Below, one piece after another: positions 34,048-43,072 of a stretch of DNA of 64,000 nt. The notes under the pieces were generated by a model. It saw only the letters and a list, made by a program, of their open reading frames with translations. It ran no database searches and had not been told where the DNA came from. The stretch comes from JBDHHQ01 sp039586035 (GTDB lineage Bacteria > Gemmatimonadota > Gemmatimonadetes > Longimicrobiales > Gaopeijiaceae), in NCBI GenBank assembly GCA_039586035.1, contig JBDHLD010000017.1:29138-93137 (forward strand), written 5' to 3'. The stretch's first letter is position 1; each line of letters opens with the position of its first letter. The position numbers were made by a program, and so were the translations under genes.

Positions 34048-34809
34048 TCACCGTGGGACGAGCGGTATCTCCCAACGTCCGGGCGGCTCCCCCGGCGACA
34101 GCGTCGCCACCAGGACGCCGTCGATGCGCACCTCTACGCTCGCCAGGCGGGACGGCACCGAAACGCGGTAGTTCGCCGTGGACTCGGCGGTATTGCTGAT
34201 CCCGAGCCCGCTCGGCAGCACTACGAGGGTCTCCCCCGCCCCGGCCACGACCGAGGCAGTCACGTCGCCATCGTCGGGCCCCGATTCCACGATGAGCAGC
34301 CCATCCGGCTGAGGGGTCCGGACCTCCACCGAGAACAGGGGGTCCGCCGGCTGGAAGCTGACCGTGGACGGTGATTCCATTCCCTGCTCAGGCGTGACCA
34401 CGGCCTCCGGGGTGGGTGCGGGCTCCTCCGGCGCGAAGAGCTCGACGACGCGCTGCACGCCAGTCATCAGCCACGCCCGCACCGGCTGGACCGTCAGACC
34501 CACCGCGAGCAGCAACACGACGCCGGCCGCCAGCTGCAGCCACACCCGACCCATCGAACGGCGCTGGCGGCCGAGTGGCTGCTTGGGCGGCGCGAGGTCG
34601 GGCAGGGGCGGCGTGGCATCCTGCTCCAGGAGATGGCTCAGGCGTGACGATATGGCTCCAAGCCGGTCGTACCGAGCGCGGGCCTCCGGCGACGACTCCA
34701 GGAGCTGCAGCAGCTCGGCACGTTCCTCTGGCGACACTTCGCCGTCGAGGAGACGGACGAGACGGCCGTCGAGCAACGACGGGATGCTCTGTCCGCTATC
34801 GCTCTTCAT
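34048..34809 (-). CDS. Membrane-anchored anti-sigma factor
   Basis: A 253-residue protein that starts with a short cytoplasmic region resembling an anti-sigma domain without the zinc motif (LLDGEVSPEERAELLQLLES), has one membrane helix (WLQLAAGVVLLLAVGLTV) near residues 100-118 and a ~130-residue periplasmic part. The ATG overlaps the stop of the ECF sigma gene by four bases. By position and architecture it should hold the sigma factor inactive at the membrane until a periplasmic signal releases it; no protease gene is adjacent. Confidence 0.78.
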   Translation of the reverse strand: MKSDSGQSIPSLLDGRLVRLLDGEVSPEERAELLQLLESSPEARARYDRLGAISSRLSHLLEQDATPPLPDLAPPKQPLGRQRRSMGRVWLQLAAGVVLLLAVGLTVQPVRAWLMTGVQRVVELFAPEEPAPTPEAVVTPEQGMESPSTVSFQPADPLFSVEVRTPQPDGLLIVESGPDDGDVTASVVAGAGETLVVLPSGLGISNTAESTANYRVSVPSRLASVEVRIDGVLVATLSPGEPPGRWEIPLVPR

Positions 34810-35336
34810 GAGCTGCCGGCCTCCCGCGGGTTCGTGGTGTCGGGCATGCTCTCGAGGGCCCGCGCCAGCTTGTCGAGAGCCCGGGCGATGAGGGTGCCGA
34901 CCGACCCCGTCGTGGTTCCCACCGCCTCTGCGATCTCCCGATGCGCGAACCCCTCCTCACGCATCAGCAGGATCGCCTGATCGCGCGCCGAGAGGACGCC
35001 GAGCGCTCGGCGCACGATGCTCTGCGATTCGGCTCGCTCCACCTCCCGATCGGGTGAGGGGGGTGGATCGGCCAAGGCGCCGAGCACGACGTCTTCGTGC
35101 ATCAGGCCGCTTCGTCGCGCGCTCTTCCTGCGAAGATCGCGAAGACGGTTCGTGGCGACTCGAAAGAGCCACGCCTTGAGGTGATCGTGCCGCCGGGGCG
35201 GCCGCTCGACCAGGCGCAGGAACGTGTCCTGGAGGACGTCAGCGGCCAACTCGGGATCTCCCGAGAGCCGCACCAGATACCGAAAGAGGCGCTCGCCATG
35301 CTCCCGGTACAGCCGATCCGGATCCAGGGCGCTCAC
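34806..35336 (-). CDS. ECF-family RNA polymerase sigma factor
   Basis: A 176-residue sigma-70-family factor with region 2 (DRLYREHGERLFRYLVRLSGD, AADVLQDTFLRL, WLFRVATNRLRDLRR) and region 4 (LSARDQAILLMREEGFAHREIAEAVGTTTGSVGTLIARALDKL). The start is a GTG at 35336 with GGAGG upstream; ATGs farther upstream would add ~110 residues with poor codon bias. It is translationally coupled to the anti-sigma gene. Target genes are unknown, and I saw no repeated -35 AAC-type motif in the window. Confidence 0.9.
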   Translation of the reverse strand: MSALDPDRLYREHGERLFRYLVRLSGDPELAADVLQDTFLRLVERPPRRHDHLKAWLFRVATNRLRDLRRKSARRSGLMHEDVVLGALADPPPSPDREVERAESQSIVRRALGVLSARDQAILLMREEGFAHREIAEAVGTTTGSVGTLIARALDKLARALESMPDTTNPREAGSS

Positions 35337-35731
35337 TCCGGCCTCCAGAGCCTTGCGCCGGGCCGGGTGGCGTCTGATGAGTCCGGGTCGTTCGAGTGCG
35401 ATTTCCAACAGTCCTCTTCGCCGCGAATGGATGGCAAGCGCTCCGGGGAGCACGGCCATCCTCTGGCCGCGGGCGCTCCCCACCTCCTGGCCCTGAAACG
35501 CGGGGCTATCCGGGCTTCTGACGAGCCCGGCGAGCGGACGTGCATCATGTAGCCGAAAGTACATCGCCCACTCGCGATGCACAGGCTGGGGCGGAAGGCG
35601 GAAGAAGGACTCGAACGCCGGAGTGGTAGAGCGGCGCTCCGTTCGCCCGACCCCGGCTTCGTCTGCCACCGTTCGGCCCTAAGCTCACCGGGTCCGACCG
35701 TCGATACCGAAGACGGGACCGCGTTCGGTTC
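35337..35731. other. Divergent intergenic region
   Basis: Nearly 400 bases between the ECF sigma factor and the hybrid kinase. Frames on both strands run through but none has family similarity. It should carry the promoter of the sigma operon, perhaps autoregulated; I could not identify it. Confidence 0.4.
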
Positions 35732-37981
35732 ATGCGCCCGGTCTGTGGCGCAGGCGCGCACCGGTCAGACTACCGACAGGGGGACTCCATAGAGCACCTG
35801 CCGTTCCTGGGAAGTGGCGGCTTCCTGGCCACCGGGGTCGGGGGCGTCTTGCTGGCTGCGTTCGCCTACGTGCGGTACGGGCACACCAGGCTGGGCGTTG
35901 CCTCCGCCGTTGTGGGGCTGGCCACGGCCATGTGGCTCGTGCCCTTCTCGTACATGCTCGACGGCGACACGGCGGCCGAGGCGCTGCGCTGGGCCAAGGT
36001 GGGCTACTTCGGTGTGCCGTTCATTCCGCCGGCCGTGTACCTCCTGGCGTGCTCCGTCCTGGGCATCCAGGATCGACGGCGCCCGGTGATCACGGCCACG
36101 TGGCTCGTCGGAGGCGCATTCTGTGTGTGGGCGCAGTCCACCGATCGGCTCGTCACCGGCGTCCGGGAGTACGCCTGGGGCTTCTACCCCACCTTCGACA
36201 GCCGCTCGATACCGTTCCTGGTGTTCGCCTCGGGGGTGATTACGCTCACCGTGGTGGAGTTCTTGTTGGCGCACGCCCGCTCGGACTCGCGGGCGCTCCG
36301 GGTGCGAGCACGCTGGTTCCTGCTGGCCTCCGGCCTGGCCTCTGCCGCGCTGTTGGACTTTCTCCCGAACTTCGGAGTAGACGTGCCACCGAGTGGCTAT
36401 CTGTCTGTCACGGCTTGCTTGGCCATCGTGCTGCTCGTGATCCGACATCACCGCGTAGCGGAGTACACGCCCTCGTTCGCGGCCGAAGAAATCACGCGGA
36501 CCATGGGCGACCTCCTCATCGTGTGCGATGAATCGGGATACATCCGCGTGGTGAACGAGGCTACCGAGAAGACGCTCGGGCGCCCCCGCGCCGAGCTTCT
36601 GGGCCAGTCCATCCTGGTCCTCGCGGAGGAGGGGTCGCAGGACGCGGACCGCCTCGTGAGCCTACGAGGTGAGGAGACGGTGCGGGACGAGGAGATGACC
36701 TTCCGCACATCCGACGGTACGCCGGTGGACGTGAGCGTATCCACGTCGCACCTCGACGACGTGGCAGGCACCACGCTCGGGACGGTTATCATCGCGCGTG
36801 ACATCCGATCCCGGAAGCAACTGGAAGAACAACTGCTTCAGAGCCAGAAGATGGAGGCCGTCGGGCGCCTGGCCGGGGGTGTGGCCCACGACTTCAACAA
36901 TGTGCTTACCGTGATCTCCGGCCACGTGGACCTGCTGTCGACGTCCTTCGGCGCTGAAGACCCACGCAAGGAGGACCTTCGCGACATCCGGAGCGCCGCG
37001 GAGCGTGCGACTACGCTCACCCGGCAGCTCCTGACCTTCAGCCGTAGTGGAGTGATCGAGCCCGTGGTCCTCGACCCCAATGAGGTCTTGACGGACCTTG
37101 AGGTCATGCTCCGCCGCATCGTGGGTGAAGATGTCACCCTCGAGACGGACCTCGACCCGCGGGTGGGCTTGATCCGTGCGGACCGGGGGCAACTCGAACA
37201 GCTCATCATGAACCTCGTGGTCAATGCCCGTGAGGCCATGCCGTCGGGCGGGCGACTGTGCCTGCGGACCCGTGCGTCTACGCTCGCTGACGACGCCGCG
37301 GCGCTGCTGGAAGTCGCCGACGGGGGTGAGGGTATGGACCCGGACACCCAGCAGCGGATCTTCGAGCCCTTCTTCACGACCAAGGCGGAGGGGACGGGCC
37401 TGGGACTTGCCACGGTCTATGGGATCGTACAGCAGGCCGGCGGCTCCATGGAGGTAAGCAGCCAACCGGGCCGAGGCACCACGTTCTCGATTCGACTGCC
37501 CGTGGTCCGCCTACGACCCGAGGCAGACGACCCGGCGACGCAGCGTCCCAAGGCGGGAGAGGAGACCATCCTGCTCGTGGAGGACGAGGCCATGGTGCGG
37601 GCTCTGGCTCGCAGGGTCCTGGAACGGCATGGCTACCGCGTGCTGGAGGCGCAGGCGCCGGATGAGGCCCGCACGATCTTCGACGGGCCGGACGGCGCCG
37701 AGATCGATCTGCTTCTTTCCGACGTCGTCATGCCCGGCAAGAGCGGGCCCGAGCTCGCCGCGGAGCTTCGGGCGCTGAGACCCGAGCTCAACGTGCTGTT
37801 CATGTCCGGCTACACCGGAACCCATCTCACGCAGCAAGGTGTGTTGCCTACGACCACCGAGCTGCTGCGCAAGCCGTTCCACCCGGACGCCCTGGTCACG
37901 CGGATCCGACGAATCCTCGACGGTCGGCCCGCGCCCGGCGAGTCTCTCGAGACTCCGCTCGTTCCCCAGTCGGGCGTCTGA
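35732..37981 (+). CDS. Hybrid sensor histidine kinase (7TM, PAS, HisKA, HATPase, REC)
   Basis: A 749-residue membrane kinase. About seven hydrophobic helices (residues ~25-240) form a 7TM sensory module of the histidine-kinase N-terminal type. A PAS domain follows (~250-360, GDLLIVCDESGYIRVVNEATEKTLG), then the H-box LAGGVAHDFNNVLTVI, N-box NLVVNAREAMPSGG, G1 block ADGGEGM, F-box IFEPFFTTKAEG, G2 GLGLATVYGIV, and a C-terminal receiver domain (ILLVEDEAMVRALARRVL, phospho-Asp in LLLSDVVMPGKSG). The HDFNN H-box is typical of kinases with a receiver domain whose output is another regulator. The start is uncertain: no ribosome site precedes the ATG at 35732. Confidence 0.88.
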   Translation: MRPVCGAGAHRSDYRQGDSIEHLPFLGSGGFLATGVGGVLLAAFAYVRYGHTRLGVASAVVGLATAMWLVPFSYMLDGDTAAEALRWAKVGYFGVPFIPPAVYLLACSVLGIQDRRRPVITATWLVGGAFCVWAQSTDRLVTGVREYAWGFYPTFDSRSIPFLVFASGVITLTVVEFLLAHARSDSRALRVRARWFLLASGLASAALLDFLPNFGVDVPPSGYLSVTACLAIVLLVIRHHRVAEYTPSFAAEEITRTMGDLLIVCDESGYIRVVNEATEKTLGRPRAELLGQSILVLAEEGSQDADRLVSLRGEETVRDEEMTFRTSDGTPVDVSVSTSHLDDVAGTTLGTVIIARDIRSRKQLEEQLLQSQKMEAVGRLAGGVAHDFNNVLTVISGHVDLLSTSFGAEDPRKEDLRDIRSAAERATTLTRQLLTFSRSGVIEPVVLDPNEVLTDLEVMLRRIVGEDVTLETDLDPRVGLIRADRGQLEQLIMNLVVNAREAMPSGGRLCLRTRASTLADDAAALLEVADGGEGMDPDTQQRIFEPFFTTKAEGTGLGLATVYGIVQQAGGSMEVSSQPGRGTTFSIRLPVVRLRPEADDPATQRPKAGEETILLVEDEAMVRALARRVLERHGYRVLEAQAPDEARTIFDGPDGAEIDLLLSDVVMPGKSGPELAAELRALRPELNVLFMSGYTGTHLTQQGVLPTTTELLRKPFHPDALVTRIRRILDGRPAPGESLETPLVPQSGV

Positions 37982-38064
37982 GCCGTCTCACGCCTTTCTT
38001 GCAGGCGGTGGGCGATCTCGTAAGAATGGAATGGCCTCCCCCCACGGGACGCGCGGTCGGCCGC

Positions 38065-39105
38065 TCACGAGCCGGCCTCCGCACTGGGCGCTTCTTCCGC
38101 CCGCCAGGCATCGAGCTTCTCCTGTGCACCCTCCGGCAAGAGTAGCTCGTCGGAGATTGCGGCGATCTCTTCGGCCTCTCTCCACCGTGCTTCGAGGGCC
38201 TTCAGCTCACCGTGGAGCGCCCGGCGTTCCTGCTCCTCGTGCAAGGCCATCTCGATGGCAAGCCGCGTGGGCTGGGGGAGCTTGGAGATTACACCGGCCT
38301 CACGCTGGTGGCGCTTGGGTCCCATCTGGCTGACGGCCACCTTCATTTCCGATGCGGTCCGCAGGAACGCCTCGGGATGACCCACCTCCTCGATCTGACT
38401 CACCGCCTCCTGAACCACGGACGACTTGGCACCCGCCCGGTTGATCCGGGGGACGACCACCCCGACCAGGCGACGGGCCTCTGCCCCCTCGAACCGGTGG
38501 CTCGTCTTCCCCTTGTGGAGGGTCAAGGACCAGTCCTCCTCGTCGTCGCCCACCTCGAAGCGCGTCTTCTGGAGCTCGGGCAGCTTGAGCTTGAGGACGC
38601 GCCCGTCGTCGGCGCGGACGGTGGCCAGGGTCCGGCCGTTGACCCAGAGATTCACGAAGTTGCCTGACTGACCGAGCAGCGCGGCGCTGATGGCGCCCGT
38701 CGCGAGCCCCCCGATCAGCACGCCGCCTACGACCACCACACCTCCGGCACCGTAGAGCATGGCCCGCTTGCGACGCCGTCCGAACTGGTCGCCGTAGCGC
38801 CAGGCCGCGAACTCGTCCCTCCGGGGCTTTCCGATACGCACGAGCTCGAGGCCCTCGGGCAGCCGCGCCAGCCCGACCTGCTCGGTCGACGCCCTCAGTC
38901 GGGTGCCCGCGTACAGCCGCTCACAGTCTTCGATCGCCTCCCACCGCTCCTCGATGGGAGAGAGGTTCCAGCGCTCGCACTTCCGACAGACGACCCAGAG
39001 CCGACCCCGTTCCGGGTCGAAGGAGAGGCGGCGGCCCACCGGAAACGTCTCCACCACCTGGTTTTCGCCCAGGGATCGATTGCAGAACATGCAGGTGGAG
39101 AACAC
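38065..39105 (-). CDS. Zinc-ribbon membrane protein of unknown function
   Basis: A 346-residue protein beginning at GTG 39105 (VFSTCMFCNRSLG). The N-terminal ~50 residues have two Cys-x-x-Cys pairs (CMFC, CRKC), a zinc ribbon. Residues ~130-160 form one or two hydrophobic helices (MLYGAGGVVVVGGVLIGGLATGAI), and the C-terminal ~90 residues are charged and helical (LAIEMALHEEQERRALHGELKALEARW). I do not recognise the family. It is divergent from the 2-oxoacid oxidoreductase cluster and shows no operon partner. Confidence 0.65.
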   Translation of the reverse strand: MFSTCMFCNRSLGENQVVETFPVGRRLSFDPERGRLWVVCRKCERWNLSPIEERWEAIEDCERLYAGTRLRASTEQVGLARLPEGLELVRIGKPRRDEFAAWRYGDQFGRRRKRAMLYGAGGVVVVGGVLIGGLATGAISAALLGQSGNFVNLWVNGRTLATVRADDGRVLKLKLPELQKTRFEVGDDEEDWSLTLHKGKTSHRFEGAEARRLVGVVVPRINRAGAKSSVVQEAVSQIEEVGHPEAFLRTASEMKVAVSQMGPKRHQREAGVISKLPQPTRLAIEMALHEEQERRALHGELKALEARWREAEEIAAISDELLLPEGAQEKLDAWRAEEAPSAEAGS

Positions 39106-39428
39106 GGGAATCGTCCGCCGTTCGCTCGGTTTGTCGGGCCTGCCCAGAGTACGCTCTGCAGTGCCCCTCCCTTCACTCGCCGTACCCCCTCCGGAGCCGG
39201 GTGGGTTCCCCCGTCCTCCGTCTTGTTGAGGCCCCACACCTACCCTATCCTTCCGGAGATCGTGCCTCCCGCGGAAGCGCCCGGCCAGAGCGTGTTCGAC
39301 GCCCACCCGTGCACCGGGTCCGCAGGGAGGCACACGCACGTCGCCAGGTGGTATGACCGGACGGCCACGTGCGGGGTACACGGGGCGAGGCGTGCCAAGC
39401 GCTGAGCGGCCACGACATGGAAGACGGC
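39106..39428. other. Divergent intergenic region before the ketoacid oxidoreductase cluster
   Basis: About 320 bases with no gene. The promoter of the + strand oxidoreductase cluster must lie here. I see no convincing -35/-10 pair or inverted repeat. Confidence 0.4.
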
Positions 39429-41234
39429 ATGAAGCCAACGGACGTCAGCGATCCGCGGTACTACCACAAGGTGGTAGACTGCCAGTGGGGGTGCCCGGCT
39501 CACACGAACGTGCCGGAGTACATCCGACTCATCGCCCAGGGACGCTACGACGACTCGTACTGGCTGAATCGGCGATCCAACGTCTTCCCCGGCATCCTGG
39601 GCCGCACGTGTGACCGGCCCTGTGAGCCCGTGTGCCGTCGCACACGGGTGGACGGAAAGCCCGTGGCCATCTGCCGACTGAAGCGGGTGGCGGCGGACCT
39701 CAGAGACCCGGCCGACAACCGCCTGCCACCCATCCCGCAGGACGGCAACGGCAGGCGCATCGCCCTGGTGGGTGCGGGCCCCGCCTCGCTCACGGTGTGT
39801 AACGACCTCATGCCCCTGGGATACGAGTGCGTGATCTTCGAGAAGCTGCCCAAGCCGGGTGGCCTCATGCGCACCAACATCCCGGCGTTCCGTCTGCCGG
39901 CCGAGGTGCTGGACGGCGAGATCGACATGATCCTGAACATGGGCGTGGAGATCCGCTACAACGCCGAGATCACGAGCATGAAGGCCCTGCTCGGGGAAGG
40001 GTTCGACGCCGTCTTCGTGGGCTCGGGCGCCCCGAGGGGGAAGGAAATGAAGCTCGAAGGCCGCTGGGACGACCCGGAGCACGTCCACATCGGCATCGAC
40101 TGGCTCGAGGCGATTCACTTCGAGCACGTCGATTCGGTGGGCGACAACGTTCTCGTGATCGGCGTGGGCAACACGGCCATGGACTGCTGCCGGAGCGCCC
40201 AGCGGATGGGCGCAAAGAGCGTGAAGGTCATGGCGCGAAAGTCCCGGGAGTACTTCAAGGCGTCGCCTTGGGAGCTCGAGGACGCCGAAGAGGAGCTGGT
40301 GGAGATTCTGGAGAACCACGCCCCGAAACGGTTCGTCGTGGAAGACGGCCGCCTGACGGGTATGGAGTTCGACCTGGTGAGCTGGAACGAGGGCCCCGAC
40401 GGTCGCCTGGTGAGCGAATCCCACGGCACGACCTTCATTCCCGCGGACGACGTCGTGCTGGCCATCGGTCAGGACGCGGCGTTCCCCTGGATCGAGCGGG
40501 ACATCGGCATCGAGTTCAACGACTGGGAGATGCCGGTCGTGGACCGGACCACGTTCATGACCACGCTCCCCGGCGTCTTCGTGGGTGGTGACGCCGCGTG
40601 GGGCCCCGAGAACATCATCTGGGCGGTGGAGCACGGCCACCAGGCCGCCATCTCCATCCACAACTACTGCCAGGACGTTCCCCTGACAGAGCGGCCGCCG
40701 TGGGGGCAGAACCTCACGTCGGCGAAGATGGGGATGCACGAGTGGACGTACAGTAACGAGTACAACCCGGCCGCCCGCAGCAAGATGCAGCACGTGGAGC
40801 TGGTGGAGCGATTCAAGCAGCTCAGCGTCGAGGTGGAGCTGGGCTTTTCGCCGGAGCAAACCGCCCTCGAGGTGGAGCGCTGCCTGAACTGCGACGTCCA
40901 AACCCATTTCACCCCCGGCCTCTGCATCGAGTGCGACGCGTGCATCGACGTCTGCCCGGTCCACTGCCTGGCGATGACCGCCGACGGCTCCGAGGAGGAG
41001 CTACGCGCCCGCCTCGACCCGCCGGCCGACAACCCGGACCAGGATCTGTACGTGTCCGCCGCGCTCCCGCAGACCGGGCGGGTCATGATCAAGGACGAAG
41101 ACGTCTGCGTGCACTGCGGCCTCTGCGCCGACCGCTGTCCCACGGCGGCGTTCGACATGCAGAAGTCGGAGCTGCTCATCACGTACGCCGGTGAGACGCC
41201 GGTGTTGAGCCTGGAGGCCGGATCCCTCTCGTGA
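39429..41234 (+). CDS. GltD-like FAD/NAD(P)H oxidoreductase with ferredoxin domains
   Basis: A 601-residue flavoprotein built like the small subunit of glutamate synthase: an N-terminal iron-sulfur helical domain (CQWGCPAHTNVPEYI, GRTCDRPCEPVCRRT), the FAD site ALVGAGPASLTVCNDL, EKLPKPGGLMRTNIP, the NAD(P)H site VLVIGVGNTAMDCC, and GVFVGGDAAWGP. The C-terminus adds two [4Fe-4S] ferredoxin motifs, CIECDACIDVCPVHC and CVHCGLCADRCPTAA. It overlaps the oxidoreductase alpha gene by four bases (GTGA). It most likely exchanges electrons between NAD(P)H and the ferredoxin centres of the ketoacid oxidoreductase. An ATG four codons earlier (39417) is possible. Confidence 0.88.
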   Translation: MKPTDVSDPRYYHKVVDCQWGCPAHTNVPEYIRLIAQGRYDDSYWLNRRSNVFPGILGRTCDRPCEPVCRRTRVDGKPVAICRLKRVAADLRDPADNRLPPIPQDGNGRRIALVGAGPASLTVCNDLMPLGYECVIFEKLPKPGGLMRTNIPAFRLPAEVLDGEIDMILNMGVEIRYNAEITSMKALLGEGFDAVFVGSGAPRGKEMKLEGRWDDPEHVHIGIDWLEAIHFEHVDSVGDNVLVIGVGNTAMDCCRSAQRMGAKSVKVMARKSREYFKASPWELEDAEEELVEILENHAPKRFVVEDGRLTGMEFDLVSWNEGPDGRLVSESHGTTFIPADDVVLAIGQDAAFPWIERDIGIEFNDWEMPVVDRTTFMTTLPGVFVGGDAAWGPENIIWAVEHGHQAAISIHNYCQDVPLTERPPWGQNLTSAKMGMHEWTYSNEYNPAARSKMQHVELVERFKQLSVEVELGFSPEQTALEVERCLNCDVQTHFTPGLCIECDACIDVCPVHCLAMTADGSEEELRARLDPPADNPDQDLYVSAALPQTGRVMIKDEDVCVHCGLCADRCPTAAFDMQKSELLITYAGETPVLSLEAGSLS

Positions 41235-43072
41235 GCCAGATCAACGACTTCGCCTTCAAGATCGGGACGGTCAACGGCACAGGGTCATCCAGCGCGAACA
41301 GCCTGATCATGCAGGCGATCTTCCGCATGGGGATCCCCGTCTCGGGCAAGAACGTGTTCCCCTCCAACATCCAGGGGCTCCCGACCTGGTACGAGATCCG
41401 CGTGAGCGGGGCTGGTCACACGGCGCGCACCCCGATCTTCGACATGATCGTGGCGATGAACCGTGCCACCATCGAGAAGGACATCGCCGAGGTCCGGTCG
41501 GGCGGTTGGATCCTCTACGACAACTCGTGGCCCCTGGAGGAGGAGCTGCTCCGGGAGGACGTGACCTTCCTCGGAGTTCCGTTCGGTCGATTGGGCGTCG
41601 AGAACTTCAAGGCGGTCCGTGAGCGGGTCCTGATGAAGAACATCTCGTACGCCGGGGCGCTCGCGGCGCTGCTGGACATGGACACCGAGGTCATCCAGGA
41701 GATGATCCGGGAGAAGTTCTCGCGGAAGCCGGCCTTGATGGATTCGAACTACCTGGCCATCAAGCTCGGGTACGACTACGCCCAGGAGCACTTCGACTGC
41801 CCCCTGCCCATCCGGCTCGAGACGCTGGACAAGACCGGAGACCAGATCCTCATCGACGGCAACACCGCGGCTGCGTTGGGGTGCGTGTACGCAGGCGCGA
41901 CGGTGGGGGCGTGGTATCCCATCACGCCGTCCACATCGATCATGGACGCGTTCACGTCGTTCTGCGGGCGATATCGGACAGATCCCGAGACGGGCGAGAA
42001 GCTCTACGCCATCGTTCAGGCCGAAGACGAGCTGGCCGCCGCGGGCGTGGTGATCGGAGCCGGGTGGGCCGGGGCTCGGGCCTTCACCCCGACCAGCGGT
42101 CCGGGAATCTCGCTGATGAGCGAGTTCATCGGCCTCGCCTACTACGCCGAGATCCCTTCGGTCTTCTTCAACGTGCAGCGCACCGGCCCTTCGACGGGGA
42201 TGCCAACCCGGACACAACAGGGCGACATCATGCTGTCTGCGTACGCGTCCCACGGCGATACCAAGCACATCGTGCTCTTCCCGGCGGATCCGGGCGAGTG
42301 CTTCGAGATGGCGGTCAACGCGTTCGATCTGGCGGAGCGGTATCAGACCCCGGTCTTCTTGGTCTCGGACCTGGATATCGGTATGAACGACTGGATGTGC
42401 CGCCGCTTCGAGTGGGACGACGGCTATCGCCCCGACCGGGGCAAGGTCCTCACCGCCGAAGAGCTCGAGTCCATCGACCGGTACTTCCGCTACGTGGACG
42501 TGGACGGGGACGGCATCGCGGCCCGAACCCTGCCCGGCGTGCACCCCAAGGGCGCCTACTTCACCCGAGGGTCGGGTCACAACCGGTTGGGCGGCTATAC
42601 GGAGGACTCCGACGAATACCTGGAGGTCGTGAACCGGCTCCGGGCCAAGGTGGACGGCGCTGCCGACCGGCTTCCCGCTCCTCTGATCGAGCGCCAGGAA
42701 GGCGCCATCATGGGCCTGATCACGGTGGGCGGCTGTGACGCCGCGGCCCGGGAGGCCGTCGAGCTGCTCGCCGCCCGAGGCATCGTCCTGGACTATCTGC
42801 GGGTCCGGGGCTTCCCGTTCCACTCGTCTGTCGCCGCGTTCCTGGCGGAGCACGAGCAGTGCTTCGTGCTGGAGCAGAACCGGGACGGCCAGCTCCGTTC
42901 GCTGCTGATCCTCGAGGCCGGCGCCGACCCGGCGACCGTGCACTCGATCCGGTACTACGGCGGATTCCCCATGAGCGCCGCCCACGTCATCGACGGCGTC
43001 ATGACTCAACGCTTCAAGCAAGGCCTCGAGCCTGTCGGACCGGGCGGCTCGCTGGTGGAGGAGGGCGCATGA
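41231..43072 (+). CDS. 2-oxoacid:acceptor oxidoreductase, fused gamma-alpha subunit
   Basis: A 613-residue subunit with the gamma domain first (residues ~1-190, KIGTVNGTGSSSANSLIMQA, GKNVFPSNIQGLPTW) and the alpha (PYR) domain after it (AGATVGAWYPITPSTSIMDA, QAEDELAAAGVVIGAGWAGA, PTSGPGISLMSEFIGLAY, VQRTGPSTGMPT). The enzyme oxidatively decarboxylates a 2-oxoacid to the acyl-CoA and reduces ferredoxin. The start GTG at 41231 overlaps the upstream stop, and its own stop overlaps the beta-subunit ATG. The substrate (2-oxoglutarate, pyruvate or branched chain) is not decidable by eye; the 2-oxoglutarate type is my best guess. Confidence 0.88.
   Translation: MSQINDFAFKIGTVNGTGSSSANSLIMQAIFRMGIPVSGKNVFPSNIQGLPTWYEIRVSGAGHTARTPIFDMIVAMNRATIEKDIAEVRSGGWILYDNSWPLEEELLREDVTFLGVPFGRLGVENFKAVRERVLMKNISYAGALAALLDMDTEVIQEMIREKFSRKPALMDSNYLAIKLGYDYAQEHFDCPLPIRLETLDKTGDQILIDGNTAAALGCVYAGATVGAWYPITPSTSIMDAFTSFCGRYRTDPETGEKLYAIVQAEDELAAAGVVIGAGWAGARAFTPTSGPGISLMSEFIGLAYYAEIPSVFFNVQRTGPSTGMPTRTQQGDIMLSAYASHGDTKHIVLFPADPGECFEMAVNAFDLAERYQTPVFLVSDLDIGMNDWMCRRFEWDDGYRPDRGKVLTAEELESIDRYFRYVDVDGDGIAARTLPGVHPKGAYFTRGSGHNRLGGYTEDSDEYLEVVNRLRAKVDGAADRLPAPLIERQEGAIMGLITVGGCDAAAREAVELLAARGIVLDYLRVRGFPFHSSVAAFLAEHEQCFVLEQNRDGQLRSLLILEAGADPATVHSIRYYGGFPMSAAHVIDGVMTQRFKQGLEPVGPGGSLVEEGA

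Noticed and set aside
34045..34050. Abutting stop codons of convergent genes as an unusual junction
   Set aside because: Tail-to-tail genes with no spacer occur by chance in compact genomes; no hairpin or overlap makes it notable.
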